Source: a virus. From it: 64,000 bases of DNA. Below are positions 42,543 through 51,872 of the stretch, piece by piece. The translations under genes were made by a program, and so were the position numbers. How positions within the stretch are numbered: position 1 is the stretch's first letter; the number at the start of each line of letters is the position of its first letter. The notes under the pieces were generated by a model. It searched no databases. It saw only the letters and a list, made by a program, of their open reading frames with translations, and was not told where the DNA came from. The DNA lies in IMG/VR virus record IMGVR_UViG_3300027754_005993, positions 53,773 through 117,772 of that record. The stretch is one strand, 5' to 3'.

Positions 42543-42974
42543 ATGCCAGCATCACGGTACGATATTCAAGCAGATCAGGGAGCAACATTCAAGTTGCATT
42601 TGCATTATAAATTTTCTGGTGGAACTGGAATTGATATTGGAAACTTTACAGGAAGAATGCAAGTCCGAAGATCCTCAAAAGATCCAAATGTTATTTTATT
42701 CTTAACTCAAAATGGTGTTACTGGTGGTGGTATTACTGGAGAATTTGCTATTGGTAGTGGAATTGCTGGTAGTGGTGGAATTAGTTTCAATACTTCTATT
42801 TCTGGAGCAACAGCATTTACTGGTGGAATATTTCTAAGAGTTGATGCTGATACTATGACTAATGTTCCAAATGGAAAGCATTTTTATGATCTTGAATTAA
42901 AGAATTCGCTCAATGAAGTGATGAGACTTATGGAAGGTTCATTTGAAGTCTCAAGAGAAATTACGAGAACATAA
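42543..42974 (+). CDS. Small structural protein (baseplate/fibre connector-like)
   Basis: This 143-aa protein begins with QADQGATFKLHLHYKFSGGT and ends HFYDLELKNSLNEVMRLMEG, SFEVSREITR. This conserved outline is found in small phage tail-tip proteins next to fibre genes, where a beta-sandwich domain accepts user-defined 'ranges' of properties. I recall it as common in aquatic T4-like phages without a firm function. It lies 3 nt before the large collagen-like gene, so the two are likely co-expressed and may interact. Confidence 0.65.
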   Translation: MPASRYDIQADQGATFKLHLHYKFSGGTGIDIGNFTGRMQVRRSSKDPNVILFLTQNGVTGGGITGEFAIGSGIAGSGGISFNTSISGATAFTGGIFLRVDADTMTNVPNGKHFYDLELKNSLNEVMRLMEGSFEVSREITRT

Positions 42975-42977
42975 CAG

Positions 42978-45947
42978 ATGGCAGAAGAGAAACCAATACT
43001 GGTAGTAACTCAAATTCCTCCGAACACAATTGTTACGGAGAGTTCTGCTAATAACTTAGTAGTCAATAACACATTACCATCCACAGTATTGATTGCTGCT
43101 GCATTGGGGCCAGCAATTGCTGGTGGTGCTGGTGCTCAAGGTATAAGAGGAACTACAGGTGCTACTGGTGCTACTGGTTCTGGTTATACTGCAATTGGTC
43201 TTTCTGGTGGGTTTCTTTGGGTTTCTCCTGTAAGTAATACTGGAGTTCGTGGAGCATCATTTTCCATTGGATATGTTTTAGGATCAACTGGTAACACTGG
43301 AAATACTGGTATTCAAGGTAACACTGGTAACACTGGTAATACTGGTTCTCCAGGTATTCAAGGAAATACAGGTAACACTGGTAACACTGGAAATACTGGT
43401 TCTCCAGGTATTCAAGGTAACACTGGTAATACTGGAAACACTGGTTCTGATGGTTCTCCAGGTATTCAAGGAAATACAGGTAATACTGGTTCTCCAGGTA
43501 TTCAAGGTAACACTGGTAATACTGGAAACACTGGTGCTCCAGGTATTCAAGGTAACACTGGTAATACTGGTTCTCCAGGTATTCAAGGAAATACAGGTAA
43601 TACTGGAAACACTGGTTCTCCAGGTATTCAAGGAAATACAGGTAATACTGGTTCTCCAGGTATTCAAGGTAACACTGGTAATACTGGTAATACTGGTTCT
43701 CCAGGTATTCAAGGAAATACAGGTAATACTGGTTCTCCAGGTATTCAAGGAAATACAGGTAATACAGGTAATACTGGAAACACTGGTGCTCCAGGTATTC
43801 AAGGAAATACAGGTAATACTGGTTCTCCAGGTATTCAAGGAAATACAGGTAACACTGGTAATACAGGTATTCAAGGAAATACAGGTAACACTGGTAATAC
43901 AGGTAATACTGGTTCTCAAGGTCCATCTGGTGGTGTTAATTTTGCTTTTGGTGCAACTGCTCCTTCCAACCCAACTGGTGGAGATCAATGGTTAGATAGC
44001 AATACTGGAGCATTGCTCACTTATTTTTATGACGGAAATTCTTCTCAATGGGTTCAATTCCTTAAAGGAATTCCTGGTCCTCAAGGAGCAACTGGTCCGA
44101 GCGGAGTAGTCTCTGGTGATTATGTTGCTTTGTTCAATGGAAAAACTGGAAATGTTGGTATTTCTGCTGGATCGTTCATAACAATCACTCAAACAGGAAA
44201 CACATTTACAATATCTTCTAGTGTAGGAACTGTTGCAGGTTCTACAGGAAATACTGGTGCTACTGGTTCTCCAGGTATTCAAGGTAACACTGGTAACACT
44301 GGTAATACAGGTATTCAAGGTAACACTGGTAACACTGGTAATACAGGTATTCAAGGTAACACTGGAAATACTGGTAACACTGGAAATACAGGTATTCAAG
44401 GTAACACTGGTAATACTGGTAACACTGGAAATACAGGTATTCAAGGTAACACTGGTAACACTGGTAACACTGGTATTCAAGGTAACACTGGTAACACTGG
44501 AAATACAGGTATTCAAGGTAATACTGGAAATACTGGAGCATGTGGTCCAACCGATATACGATCAACAAATTCAGCATCCACATTCTATCCATTATTTGCT
44601 GGAGGTTCTGGAAATACTTACATTTATATTGATGATGTCACTACACCATTTACATATGTCCCAAGTAGTGGTGCATTAACAGCAAAGATATTCGCCATAG
44701 CAACTGGAGTTAATTCATCCTCATTGAACGCAACCTATGTTGAATTTAATACTAGTACAGACTCATCAAGTGTTTCTGCTACCAATATTGGTAATGTTGG
44801 ATCATCACCATTTACAGTTCAATCAAATGTTAAATTAAAATTAACTGCTCCAACTATAGAATTTTATGGATCTGGTTGGGGATATACATTCCCTGCATCA
44901 AATGGAACTACTGGTCAAGCATTACTGACAAGAGGTGATGCTGGACTTTATTGGGGAACGGTTTCTACATCTGGTGGTAGTGGAACAACTCTATTTGCTG
45001 GAAGAGGAATTACTCTAACTACAGCATCCGCAGGAACTACAGTTGCTACTATTCTAGGAATGACCAGTGCGAATGATGGATTCTTGATTTCTGGTGGTAT
45101 AACCCAAAGAACTCTTGGATTTAGTGGTGGTGATGTGACAATTGAAGGTGGAACATTTGCATCAGTAATAACATTCCCAACTGTATCTACAACACTTGTT
45201 GGAATTCACAATGCAGTAACTTCGTTCAATGGATCAACTGGTGATATTACATTCGCTGGTGGTGTTACTGGAGTGAATGGTAAAACTGGAAATGCTTTTG
45301 TGTTTGAATATTATCTAGGGTTTACTTCCACCGTAAACACTTCAACATATCCAGAAGGTGGAACTGCTAATTATGCGTCAAATCAACCAGTATATTACAG
45401 TTCCTCACCATTTAATGATATAATATCATCGGGTAGAGCAAAACCAAATAGAGTTTATTTTAATCCATTTGTAATTCCAACCCAAACAACAATACAAATA
45501 TTGCGACTTAGTGGATATCAAAACGGATTATGTGGTGGAACTGGAAATGTATTTTTAGGAATATATAATGCAAATTCTTATGGTATGCCAAAAGACAAAC
45601 TATATTCGTCCAGCAGTCTAGTAGTATTAAGTGATTTTGCCAATACTCATGATTATAATCCTTCTGGATTGATTACTCTATCTCCTGGATATTATTATCT
45701 TGCAGCAGTATTTAATAATAATCCTACACTATATTCGTTTACTACTGGAGCGCAAACCAGTACAAGTCCATTTGGATCTCAAAATCTTGCTGGTGGATAT
45801 CAGAACCGAGCTATTATTATAGATCAGGGTGGATTTACCTTACCGATAAGTGGAATCACTAGTGGTGCTAGATTTGTTGATTATAGCGTTGGTGGAACAT
45901 ATACAAATCTTATGGTAAGTCCACTAATAGAATTTAGGATTCTATAA
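42978..45947 (+). CDS. Collagen-like fibre protein II (989 aa)
   Basis: The largest protein of the window. Residues about 95-315 and 420-520 are Gly-X-Thr/Gly-x-Pro triplets, many in the form GSPGIQGNTGNTG, preceded by one copy of the ISGGFLWVSPV...GASFSIGYVLG module. A PSNPTGGDQWLDSNTGALLTYF...QWVQFLKG block sits between the triplet regions. The stretch STFYPLFAGG...YGSGWGYTFP is shared with the protein at 52401. The last 230 residues form a non-repetitive Tyr/Ser-rich domain (GTGNVFLGIYNANSYGMPKD; SPGYYYLAAVFN), a plausible receptor-binding tip. It ends as TAATG over the next gene. Confidence 0.82.
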   Translation: MAEEKPILVVTQIPPNTIVTESSANNLVVNNTLPSTVLIAAALGPAIAGGAGAQGIRGTTGATGATGSGYTAIGLSGGFLWVSPVSNTGVRGASFSIGYVLGSTGNTGNTGIQGNTGNTGNTGSPGIQGNTGNTGNTGNTGSPGIQGNTGNTGNTGSDGSPGIQGNTGNTGSPGIQGNTGNTGNTGAPGIQGNTGNTGSPGIQGNTGNTGNTGSPGIQGNTGNTGSPGIQGNTGNTGNTGSPGIQGNTGNTGSPGIQGNTGNTGNTGNTGAPGIQGNTGNTGSPGIQGNTGNTGNTGIQGNTGNTGNTGNTGSQGPSGGVNFAFGATAPSNPTGGDQWLDSNTGALLTYFYDGNSSQWVQFLKGIPGPQGATGPSGVVSGDYVALFNGKTGNVGISAGSFITITQTGNTFTISSSVGTVAGSTGNTGATGSPGIQGNTGNTGNTGIQGNTGNTGNTGIQGNTGNTGNTGNTGIQGNTGNTGNTGNTGIQGNTGNTGNTGIQGNTGNTGNTGIQGNTGNTGACGPTDIRSTNSASTFYPLFAGGSGNTYIYIDDVTTPFTYVPSSGALTAKIFAIATGVNSSSLNATYVEFNTSTDSSSVSATNIGNVGSSPFTVQSNVKLKLTAPTIEFYGSGWGYTFPASNGTTGQALLTRGDAGLYWGTVSTSGGSGTTLFAGRGITLTTASAGTTVATILGMTSANDGFLISGGITQRTLGFSGGDVTIEGGTFASVITFPTVSTTLVGIHNAVTSFNGSTGDITFAGGVTGVNGKTGNAFVFEYYLGFTSTVNTSTYPEGGTANYASNQPVYYSSSPFNDIISSGRAKPNRVYFNPFVIPTQTTIQILRLSGYQNGLCGGTGNVFLGIYNANSYGMPKDKLYSSSSLVVLSDFANTHDYNPSGLITLSPGYYYLAAVFNNNPTLYSFTTGAQTSTSPFGSQNLAGGYQNRAIIIDQGGFTLPISGITSGARFVDYSVGGTYTNLMVSPLIEFRIL
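43275..43920 (+). repeat. Collagen-like triplet DNA repeat in fibre II, first block
   Basis: Alternates GGT/GGA-AAT/AAC-ACT/ACA triplets with GGTTCTCCAGGTATTCAA inserts roughly every 33-60 nt. Inserts in some units carry GCT for TCT. Confidence 0.9.
44245..44540 (+). repeat. Collagen-like triplet DNA repeat in fibre II, second block
   Basis: Repeats of GGTATTCAAGGTAACACTGG with one to three extra Gly-Asn-Thr triplets per unit, ending at GGAGCATGTGGTCC. Confidence 0.9.
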
Positions 45948-46282
45948 TGAAAGTATTCAAACAATACAGTTTCAACGAACTCACACAAGAATCAACTTTA
46001 ATAGATGATAGAGATTTTTATCATTGTAAACAATTTCAATTAAAAGAGCTAAGAAATATTGCTAACAAACTGATTATCTCTAGTGTTCCAGAATATAAGC
46101 AAAGAAACGCAGCACTTGGATTGCTGTCTGATGAAGAAACACAACAGATTAAAGATTCAATACAAGCAATAAGAACAATATCAAATCAAAAAGAAGCAGA
46201 GATACTCGCAGTTGTTTGGGATGGACAAGAATCCACAAGAGCAGAAGCGTGTGATATAGTTCAGAGGATATTCTGGGAATAA
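45947..46282 (+). CDS. Possible fibre assembly/chaperone-like protein
   Basis: This 111-aa helical protein starts at the stop of fibre II (TAATG) and contains VPEYKQRNAALGLLSDEETQ and IQAIRTISNQKEAEI. That pattern is common in small proteins encoded directly after phage fibre genes, often annotated as fibre assembly proteins. No repeats or signal sequence. It may help fold or attach the collagen-like fibres; this is inferred from location and outline. Confidence 0.55.
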   Translation: MKVFKQYSFNELTQESTLIDDRDFYHCKQFQLKELRNIANKLIISSVPEYKQRNAALGLLSDEETQQIKDSIQAIRTISNQKEAEILAVVWDGQESTRAEACDIVQRIFWE

Positions 46283-46285
46283 ATA
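46278..46285 (+). promoter_or_regulatory. Late promoter for fibre III
   Basis: AATAAATA overlapping the previous stop region. The predicted start near 46291 is only 6 nt before ATG 46297 and no SD is present. Confidence 0.6.
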
Positions 46286-46296
46286 ATTAAACTACC

Positions 46297-47766
46297 ATGC
46301 CACTAGATTTTCCTTCAAATCCAACCCTCAATTTACCATACACTTTCAACGGAACTCAATGGAAGTGGAATGGTTCTGCTTGGTTGATTGTTGGTGATAA
46401 TTTTGGTACTACAGGAGCAACAGGACCAGCTGGAAATACTGGAAACACTGGTAATAATGGAACAACAGGTAACACTGGTGCTACGGGATCTGGTTATACT
46501 GCTGCTGGTCTTTCTGGTGGATTCTTATGGATAACTCCAGTTTTATCTTCTGGTATACTTGGAGCATCATTCTCCATTGGATATGTTATTGGTTCAACTG
46601 GAGCAACTGGAAGAACGGGAACAACGGGAAATACAGGAGCAACAGGATCTGGGTATACTGCTATTGGTATTTCTGGTGGATTTCTTTGGATATCACCAGT
46701 AGACAGTAGTGGAATCCAAGGTGCTTCATTCTCTGTGGGTAGAGTTCAAGGAACAACTGGATCTACTGGTCCTACTGGATCTACAGGTGCTACAGGTAAT
46801 AATGGAACAACAGGTAACACTGGTGCTACGGGATCTGGTTATACTGCCGCTGGTCTTTCTGGTGGATTCTTATGGATATCTCCAGTATTGAATGATGGAA
46901 CTAGAGGTGCATCATTCTCTATAGGATATATTTTAGGAACAACAGGTAATACTGGAAACACTGGTAATAATGGAACAACAGGTAACACTGGTGCTACGGG
47001 ATCTGGTTATACTGCTGCTGGTCTTTCTGGTGGATTCTTATGGATAACTCCAGTTTTATCTTCTGGTATACTTGGAGCATCATTCTCCATTGGATATGTT
47101 ATTGGTTCAACTGGAGCAACTGGAAGAACTGGTACTACTGGATCTACAGGTGCTACGGGATCTGGTTATACGGCTATTGGTATTTCTGGTGGATTTCTTT
47201 GGATATCACCAGTAGATAATTTTGGTATTCGCGGAGCATCATTCTCTATAGGATATGTTCAAGGAAATACTGGAAACACTGGTAATACAGGTAATAATGG
47301 AAGTACAGGTAATACTGGAAACACTGGTAATACAGGTAATAATGGAAGTACAGGTAATACTGGAAACACTGGTAACAATGGAAATACTGGCAACACTGGT
47401 GCTACAGGATCTGGATATACTGCTATAGGATTATCTGGTGGATTCTTGTGGATATCACCAGTAGATGGATTTGGTATTCGTGGAGCATCATTCTCCATTG
47501 GATATGTTCAAGGTAATACAGGTAATACAGGAAATGACGGAACACCTGGAACAATTAGTGGTTCATATGTTCAGACCATAAATGGATTTACGGGTGGTGT
47601 TACATTGGCACAAGGAACCAATGTTACAATAAATTCTGTTGGAAATATAATAACAATCAACTCATCTGGAGCTGGGGGTGGAGTAGATGGAGTTTCTACA
47701 TATGATGGTAGAACTGGTAATATTTTCACACCACCATTAATTTTATACGCATTAGGAATAATTTAA
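46297..47766 (+). CDS. Collagen-like fibre protein III
   Basis: This 489-aa protein starts MPLDFPSNPTLNLPYTFNGT, WKWNGSAW, close to the protein at 40864. It then alternates short Gly-X-Thr runs with six copies of the 36-residue SGGFLWI(S/T)PV...GASFSIGY module. Two of these (about residues 65-100 and 245-280) are identical, reading SPV-like 'TPVLSSGILGASFSIGYVIG'. The C-terminus, GSYVQTINGFTGGVTLAQGT, echoes fibre I's N-terminal region (ISINGFIGGVTLSAGS). It is likely an alternative or companion fibre to proteins I and II. Confidence 0.78.
   Translation: MPLDFPSNPTLNLPYTFNGTQWKWNGSAWLIVGDNFGTTGATGPAGNTGNTGNNGTTGNTGATGSGYTAAGLSGGFLWITPVLSSGILGASFSIGYVIGSTGATGRTGTTGNTGATGSGYTAIGISGGFLWISPVDSSGIQGASFSVGRVQGTTGSTGPTGSTGATGNNGTTGNTGATGSGYTAAGLSGGFLWISPVLNDGTRGASFSIGYILGTTGNTGNTGNNGTTGNTGATGSGYTAAGLSGGFLWITPVLSSGILGASFSIGYVIGSTGATGRTGTTGSTGATGSGYTAIGISGGFLWISPVDNFGIRGASFSIGYVQGNTGNTGNTGNNGSTGNTGNTGNTGNNGSTGNTGNTGNNGNTGNTGATGSGYTAIGLSGGFLWISPVDGFGIRGASFSIGYVQGNTGNTGNDGTPGTISGSYVQTINGFTGGVTLAQGTNVTINSVGNIITINSSGAGGGVDGVSTYDGRTGNIFTPPLILYALGII
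46420..47540 (+). repeat. Alternating triplet/module repeat in fibre III
   Basis: Six module copies and intervening Gly-X-Thr triplets. Segments around 46495-46620 and 47000-47125 are almost the same DNA, pointing to recent internal duplication. Confidence 0.85.
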
Positions 47767-47776
47767 GGAAAATACA

Positions 47777-48214
47777 ATGGCAACAACCGCACAATTTGTC
47801 GCATCACCTATAATTGATATCACACAAATTGGTCCTACAGCAAATACTGGAAGAACTGGTGGTGGAACTATTGGTACTGATATATTTTTAGTATGTTCTG
47901 GACCAACATTCTCTGGTGGATCTGGTGTTGGAAAAAGAATCACTCGCGGAGTAATTCATGGGGTCAGTGGAACTTCTAGCGGAATTGTAAGATTTTTTCT
48001 ATCTCCAGACAGTGGAACAACGCGAAGAGTCATATTGGAAAAACCAGTATATGGCACAACAGTTTCTTCCACTACTTCAGCATATAGAACAGAAATTCCA
48101 GAATTAGTTGGAATGGTAGTTCCAGGTGTAAGCGGAGCAAACGCATATCAAATATATGCTTCAACTCATGTAGCGGATACCTATAATATAATTATTGAGA
48201 GTGGAGTTCTATGA
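47777..48214 (+). CDS. Hypothetical structural protein
   Basis: This 145-aa protein starts MATTAQFVASPIIDITQIGP after SD AAGGA and is Gly/Thr/Ser-rich (GPTANTGRTGGGTIGTDIFL), ending with strand-rich AYQIYASTHVADTYNIIIES. The outline suits a phage decoration or fibre knob subunit. It overlaps the glycine-rich protein gene by 4 nt, so the pair may form one adhesin complex. Confidence 0.6.
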   Translation: MATTAQFVASPIIDITQIGPTANTGRTGGGTIGTDIFLVCSGPTFSGGSGVGKRITRGVIHGVSGTSSGIVRFFLSPDSGTTRRVILEKPVYGTTVSSTTSAYRTEIPELVGMVVPGVSGANAYQIYASTHVADTYNIIIESGVL

Positions 48215-49218
48215 ATCAAGGGATATATGGATTTCCTTCTACAACTGGAATAGCATTACCAAATATAATCAGTATTACTGAATTTGACGCAAATGCATCT
48301 TACGCTATTCCGCCTACTGCTGCATCATTGCAGATTCTTTTAATTGGTGGTGCTGGTGGTGGCGGTGGTGGTGCTGCTGGAAATAATAACAATGCAGCTG
48401 GTGGTGGTGCAGGATCAGGTGGAAGCATTATATATCTTGACTGTTTGGTTGTGGAAGATCTTCCTTCAATAACACTCAATGTGACGATTGGTGCTGGTGG
48501 TGCTGGCGGTGCTAGTGCAATTCCAGGTACTAGATCTGCCACAAATGGTGGACCTGGTGGAAATTCTAGTATATCAATGTCTGGGTTTCCAGGATTATTC
48601 ATCAGAGCGCAAGGTGGTGGTGGAGGTGCAACTAGTGGAGCAACCACCCTTACAGCAGGTGGTGTTGCTGCTGGTGGTGCAAGTAAACAGTCAAATTTTG
48701 GATTTGTGAATACACCAAATTCAAGTGGGCAAAACGGTGGATTTTCTAATGCATTGCTTCCTGTTGTAATATCGGATGCAAGAAATAATAATGGTGCTGG
48801 TGGTGGTAGTTGTACTTCAGCATCCATTGCCTTCACAGGTGGGTCTATTGAAATAGCAACTAATGCAACAGTATCATCTCAACCAATTCTATATCATTTA
48901 AATTTACCACTTGTCGGTGCTGCTTTTGGAATAACAGCAGCGTTAGGTGGAGCTATAAATGCAGGTCCAACATTAGGTGCTGGACAAAACGGTACATTTA
49001 TGATTGGAACTAGTATGAAATTATTGGGTGGTGGAATTGGTGGTGCGGGTGGTGGTGGTAGTATTAGTGCTGGAGCAACCCAAGGTGGTGGTAATGGAGG
49101 CAATGGGTTTCGCGGTGGAGGCGGTGGAGGTGGAGGGGCAGCTAGAGCCACTGGAGTTCCTGGTGGAACTGGTGGGAATGGTGGAAATGGTTATTGTTGT
49201 ATAGTAGCAAAGATGTAA
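48211..49218 (+). CDS. Glycine-rich adhesin-like protein
   Basis: This 335-aa protein has several glycine-rich motifs (LIGGAGGGGGGAAGNN, GGAGGASAIPG, GGGIGGAGGGGS and a final FRGGGGGGGG) joined by short strands. Proteins of this kind, such as the T-even gp38 adhesin of Salmonella phage S16, form polyglycine-II sandwiches that display receptor-binding loops. The N-terminus (ISITEFDANASYAIPPTAAS) looks like an attachment segment. The antisense Pro-rich frames here are artefacts. Receptor recognition is inferred from composition and its place in the fibre cluster. Confidence 0.7.
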   Translation: MNQGIYGFPSTTGIALPNIISITEFDANASYAIPPTAASLQILLIGGAGGGGGGAAGNNNNAAGGGAGSGGSIIYLDCLVVEDLPSITLNVTIGAGGAGGASAIPGTRSATNGGPGGNSSISMSGFPGLFIRAQGGGGGATSGATTLTAGGVAAGGASKQSNFGFVNTPNSSGQNGGFSNALLPVVISDARNNNGAGGGSCTSASIAFTGGSIEIATNATVSSQPILYHLNLPLVGAAFGITAALGGAINAGPTLGAGQNGTFMIGTSMKLLGGGIGGAGGGGSISAGATQGGGNGGNGFRGGGGGGGGAARATGVPGGTGGNGGNGYCCIVAKM

Positions 49219-49222
49219 AAAT

Positions 49223-50119
49223 ATGTCAGCACCAAGTCCATCATTAAATTCAGGAGCGATTGATCAATTCTATAATAGAGTTGCAATTGTTCGTTCTTCT
49301 GACAGCAGAGTTATTGATATTGTTGTGTCTGGTGGTTCTGTATTCCCAGATGCATATGGTGTGACAGTTGTTGCTATTTCAGTTTTATCTACTGAAACTT
49401 GTGAGATATATTGGATATATGATGAACTTGGTATTCCAAGATTTTATAGTGATGGAACAAATTACGAAAGATCTTTAGAAGTACCAATAACAGTATTTCC
49501 AGGTTCTATAGCAGTTGGAAATAATCCACCTATATCAGATCGTGGATTCTATGTTCAATTTCCAGATGGAACCACACAAGATAGTGCAGTAAATAGAACA
49601 AGACTTACAACATTCACTGCTATACAAGAATTTGCTGCTGGAATTTCTTCTGGTCAAATAATCGCAACAGATACAACTGATGGTGTTGGACTTATAGCAG
49701 CAAAAGCAATGTCTGGATCTAATTCCAGAATAGGTGCAATTCGTTTAGGATATGTCAATGGTACTTCACAGTACAATACATTGCTTCACAATTCATCTGG
49801 AACATTCACGATCTATAATGGATTCAGTTCAACTGGTTCCAACCTTTTAAATATCAGTTCTACAGTTATGAATGTAAATGTTCCAGTTTCTGGAATGACA
49901 TTTACTGGAAATATTTACGCACCTAATATCGTAAATTCAGTCAATGGTTGTACTGGAATACTTGGAATCACAGGAACAACGGGAGAGATAGAAGTAACAA
50001 GTATATGCCCCAATATTATCATTGGTCTTCCAAATAATGTAACAATTTCTGGTAATTTAAATGTTGGAGGGGATATTCAAATGTTTGGTTCCATATACAT
50101 AGACGGAGGGACTTACTAA
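49223..50119 (+). CDS. Modular fibre/adhesin protein
   Basis: This 298-aa protein starts 4 nt after the Gly-rich gene. A phage fibre 'GFYVQFPDGTTQDSA' motif occurs near residue 115. Residues about 145-245 (IIATDTTDG, IGAIRLGYVNG, FTIYNGFSSTGSNLLN, VPVSGMTFTGNI) are nearly the same as a region of the protein at 52401, so this is a shared exchangeable domain. The end reads NVGGDIQMFGSIYIDGGTY, and the next gene also ends DGGTY. A beta-helical shaft is likely. Confidence 0.7.
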   Translation: MSAPSPSLNSGAIDQFYNRVAIVRSSDSRVIDIVVSGGSVFPDAYGVTVVAISVLSTETCEIYWIYDELGIPRFYSDGTNYERSLEVPITVFPGSIAVGNNPPISDRGFYVQFPDGTTQDSAVNRTRLTTFTAIQEFAAGISSGQIIATDTTDGVGLIAAKAMSGSNSRIGAIRLGYVNGTSQYNTLLHNSSGTFTIYNGFSSTGSNLLNISSTVMNVNVPVSGMTFTGNIYAPNIVNSVNGCTGILGITGTTGEIEVTSICPNIIIGLPNNVTISGNLNVGGDIQMFGSIYIDGGTY

Positions 50120-50120
50120 T

Positions 50121-51851
50121 ATGTCAACAATTCGAGTTAAACGATCAACATCATCTACTGCACCATCAGGCCTTACATTCGGCGAACCAGCGTTCGTTGA
50201 TGGAATAAATTCATTATATGTCGCAAAGAATGATGGAACATCATTGCGAGTTGGTGCAGAAATTGACACCACCGTTACTCTAGGCACTAGTGATAATAAG
50301 ATTCCAACCCAAAAAGCAGTAAAGGTCTATGTTGATAATAATATCGCAGGAGGTTCCATATCTTCATTGAATGGTCTTACTGGTGCGGTTAATATTTATG
50401 GTGGTTCTGGTGTCTCCGTTGCTGCTGCTGCTGGTGGAATAACCCTAACGAACACAGGCGTTGTATCTGCGGTTGCAGGAACAGGAATTTCCGTATCGGC
50501 GGCCACAGGAGCGGTCACCTTTACAAATACTGGTGTTCAGTCTGCGGTTGCAGGAAACCAAATAACAGTTTCTGGTGCTACAGGAGCAGTTACTGTTGCG
50601 GTAACTGCTACTCCAAGTTTCACCACAATCTCAACCTCTGGAGATGGTACGGTTGGTGGAAATTTAGTTGTTACTGGTAATCTGACAATCAACGGAACTA
50701 CCACCACCGTTAACAGCAATACGATGACCATAGACGATCCGCTGCTTACCCTTGGAACCTCGGGTGGTCTACCGATTTCCGCATCGGATTCAGGAAAAGA
50801 TCGTGGTATTGTATTTAATTATTATGATACTGCTGGTCGCACAGGATTCTTTGGTTGGGATGCAAGTGCTGCTGAATTCGTATTTCAGAAGAATTCAACG
50901 GTTACTGGTGAAGTGGTCACAGGAGTTTCCTATGGAAATCTTCATGTTGCAAGTTTAGTATTACAAAATGGTGCGGTTACACCAGATACGGTTATTGGCA
51001 GTGCAGCAGGAAATCAAACTCATACATTTAGAGATTACGGCGGAACCATTGTTACCGTCAATGGTGAACCCACAACAGGATATATTCTCAAGGGAAATTC
51101 TCTTGGAGCACACACTTGGCAAAACCCAAATGCCGCAGGATTTACTGCATTCGCAGCGACTAGTTTAGCAACTGCTCGTACATTCTCCCTGACAGGTGAT
51201 GTCACGGCAACTGGAATCACCTTTGATGGAACTGGCAATGTCACACTGTCCACAACGATTGCAGCTAATTCAGTAGCACTCGGAACTGATACCACAGGAA
51301 ATTATGCTCAAGATGTTAGTGTTGCTGGTTTAGGTCTTACTATAAGTGGTGCAGCAGGAGAAGGCACACAATACATCATAACATCTGGTGCGACTTCTGC
51401 AAATACAGCATCTCAGATTGTTGCTAGAGATGCTTCTGGTAATTTCACAGCAGGAACAATAACCGCAAACTTGACTGGAAATGTTTCTGGTAGTGCTGCT
51501 ACACTAACAACTTCTCGTACAATAGGTCTTACTGGCGATATATTTGGATCAGCATCCTTCAATGGATCTGCTGATGCAACTATTACTGCTACTATTGCGG
51601 CAGGATCCATTCTTGATGCAGATATTAATGCATCTGCTGGTATAGTAGATACTAAACTTGCTACTATATCTACTGCTAATAAAGTTTCTATATCTGCATT
51701 GGATATAGATGGCGCAACATCCGCAGGAAACATCGTAGGAGCTGACCTCTTGATTGTGGATGACGGCGCAAACGGCACAAACAGAAAAGTCACGGTTGAC
51801 AATCTATTCGGATCAACCAGCACTGCTATTGTTGATGGTGGAACATACTAA
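50121..51851 (+). CDS. Fibre protein with a tropism-determinant-like N-terminus
   Basis: This 576-aa protein has the N-terminus STIRVKRSTSSTAPSGLTFGEPAFVDGINSLYVAKNDGTSLRV. This SG-LxxGExA-V...LYVG type domain is common at the start of phage fibres, as in major-tropism-determinant-like proteins. Later come a KIPTQKAVKVYVDNNIAGGS segment, several 'VSAVAGTGISVSAATGAVTF' repeats, and a LGTDTTGNYAQDVSVAGLGLTI stretch typical of marine phage fibres. No lectin tip is recognisable. It shares the C-terminal DGGTY with the upstream protein. Confidence 0.75.
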   Translation: MSTIRVKRSTSSTAPSGLTFGEPAFVDGINSLYVAKNDGTSLRVGAEIDTTVTLGTSDNKIPTQKAVKVYVDNNIAGGSISSLNGLTGAVNIYGGSGVSVAAAAGGITLTNTGVVSAVAGTGISVSAATGAVTFTNTGVQSAVAGNQITVSGATGAVTVAVTATPSFTTISTSGDGTVGGNLVVTGNLTINGTTTTVNSNTMTIDDPLLTLGTSGGLPISASDSGKDRGIVFNYYDTAGRTGFFGWDASAAEFVFQKNSTVTGEVVTGVSYGNLHVASLVLQNGAVTPDTVIGSAAGNQTHTFRDYGGTIVTVNGEPTTGYILKGNSLGAHTWQNPNAAGFTAFAATSLATARTFSLTGDVTATGITFDGTGNVTLSTTIAANSVALGTDTTGNYAQDVSVAGLGLTISGAAGEGTQYIITSGATSANTASQIVARDASGNFTAGTITANLTGNVSGSAATLTTSRTIGLTGDIFGSASFNGSADATITATIAAGSILDADINASAGIVDTKLATISTANKVSISALDIDGATSAGNIVGADLLIVDDGANGTNRKVTVDNLFGSTSTAIVDGGTY

Positions 51852-51857
51852 TAAATA
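51850..51857 (+). promoter_or_regulatory. Late promoter for the coiled-coil gene
   Basis: AATAAATA overlapping the fibre stop (TAATAAATA). The predicted start near 51863 falls at GGAGG, leaving an SD in a 10-nt leader. Confidence 0.6.
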
Positions 51858-51872
51858 CTATGGAGGTATATA

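Noticed and set aside
43275-44540. Regular repeat array resembling CRISPR
   Set aside because: No spacers of constant length and no palindromic repeat; it codes for Gly-X-Thr triplets in frame.
43171-44592. Long antisense reading frames through the collagen-like region (up to 251 codons)
   Set aside because: They translate the 9-nt repeat in other frames into low-complexity Tyr/Leu/Gln or Thr/Ser strings. No SD, promoter or family resemblance supports them.
48300-49151. Antisense Pro/Ala-rich reading frames opposite the glycine-rich protein
   Set aside because: Complement of GGT/GGA codons gives Pro/Thr strings. The sense frame has an SD, gene overlaps and context.
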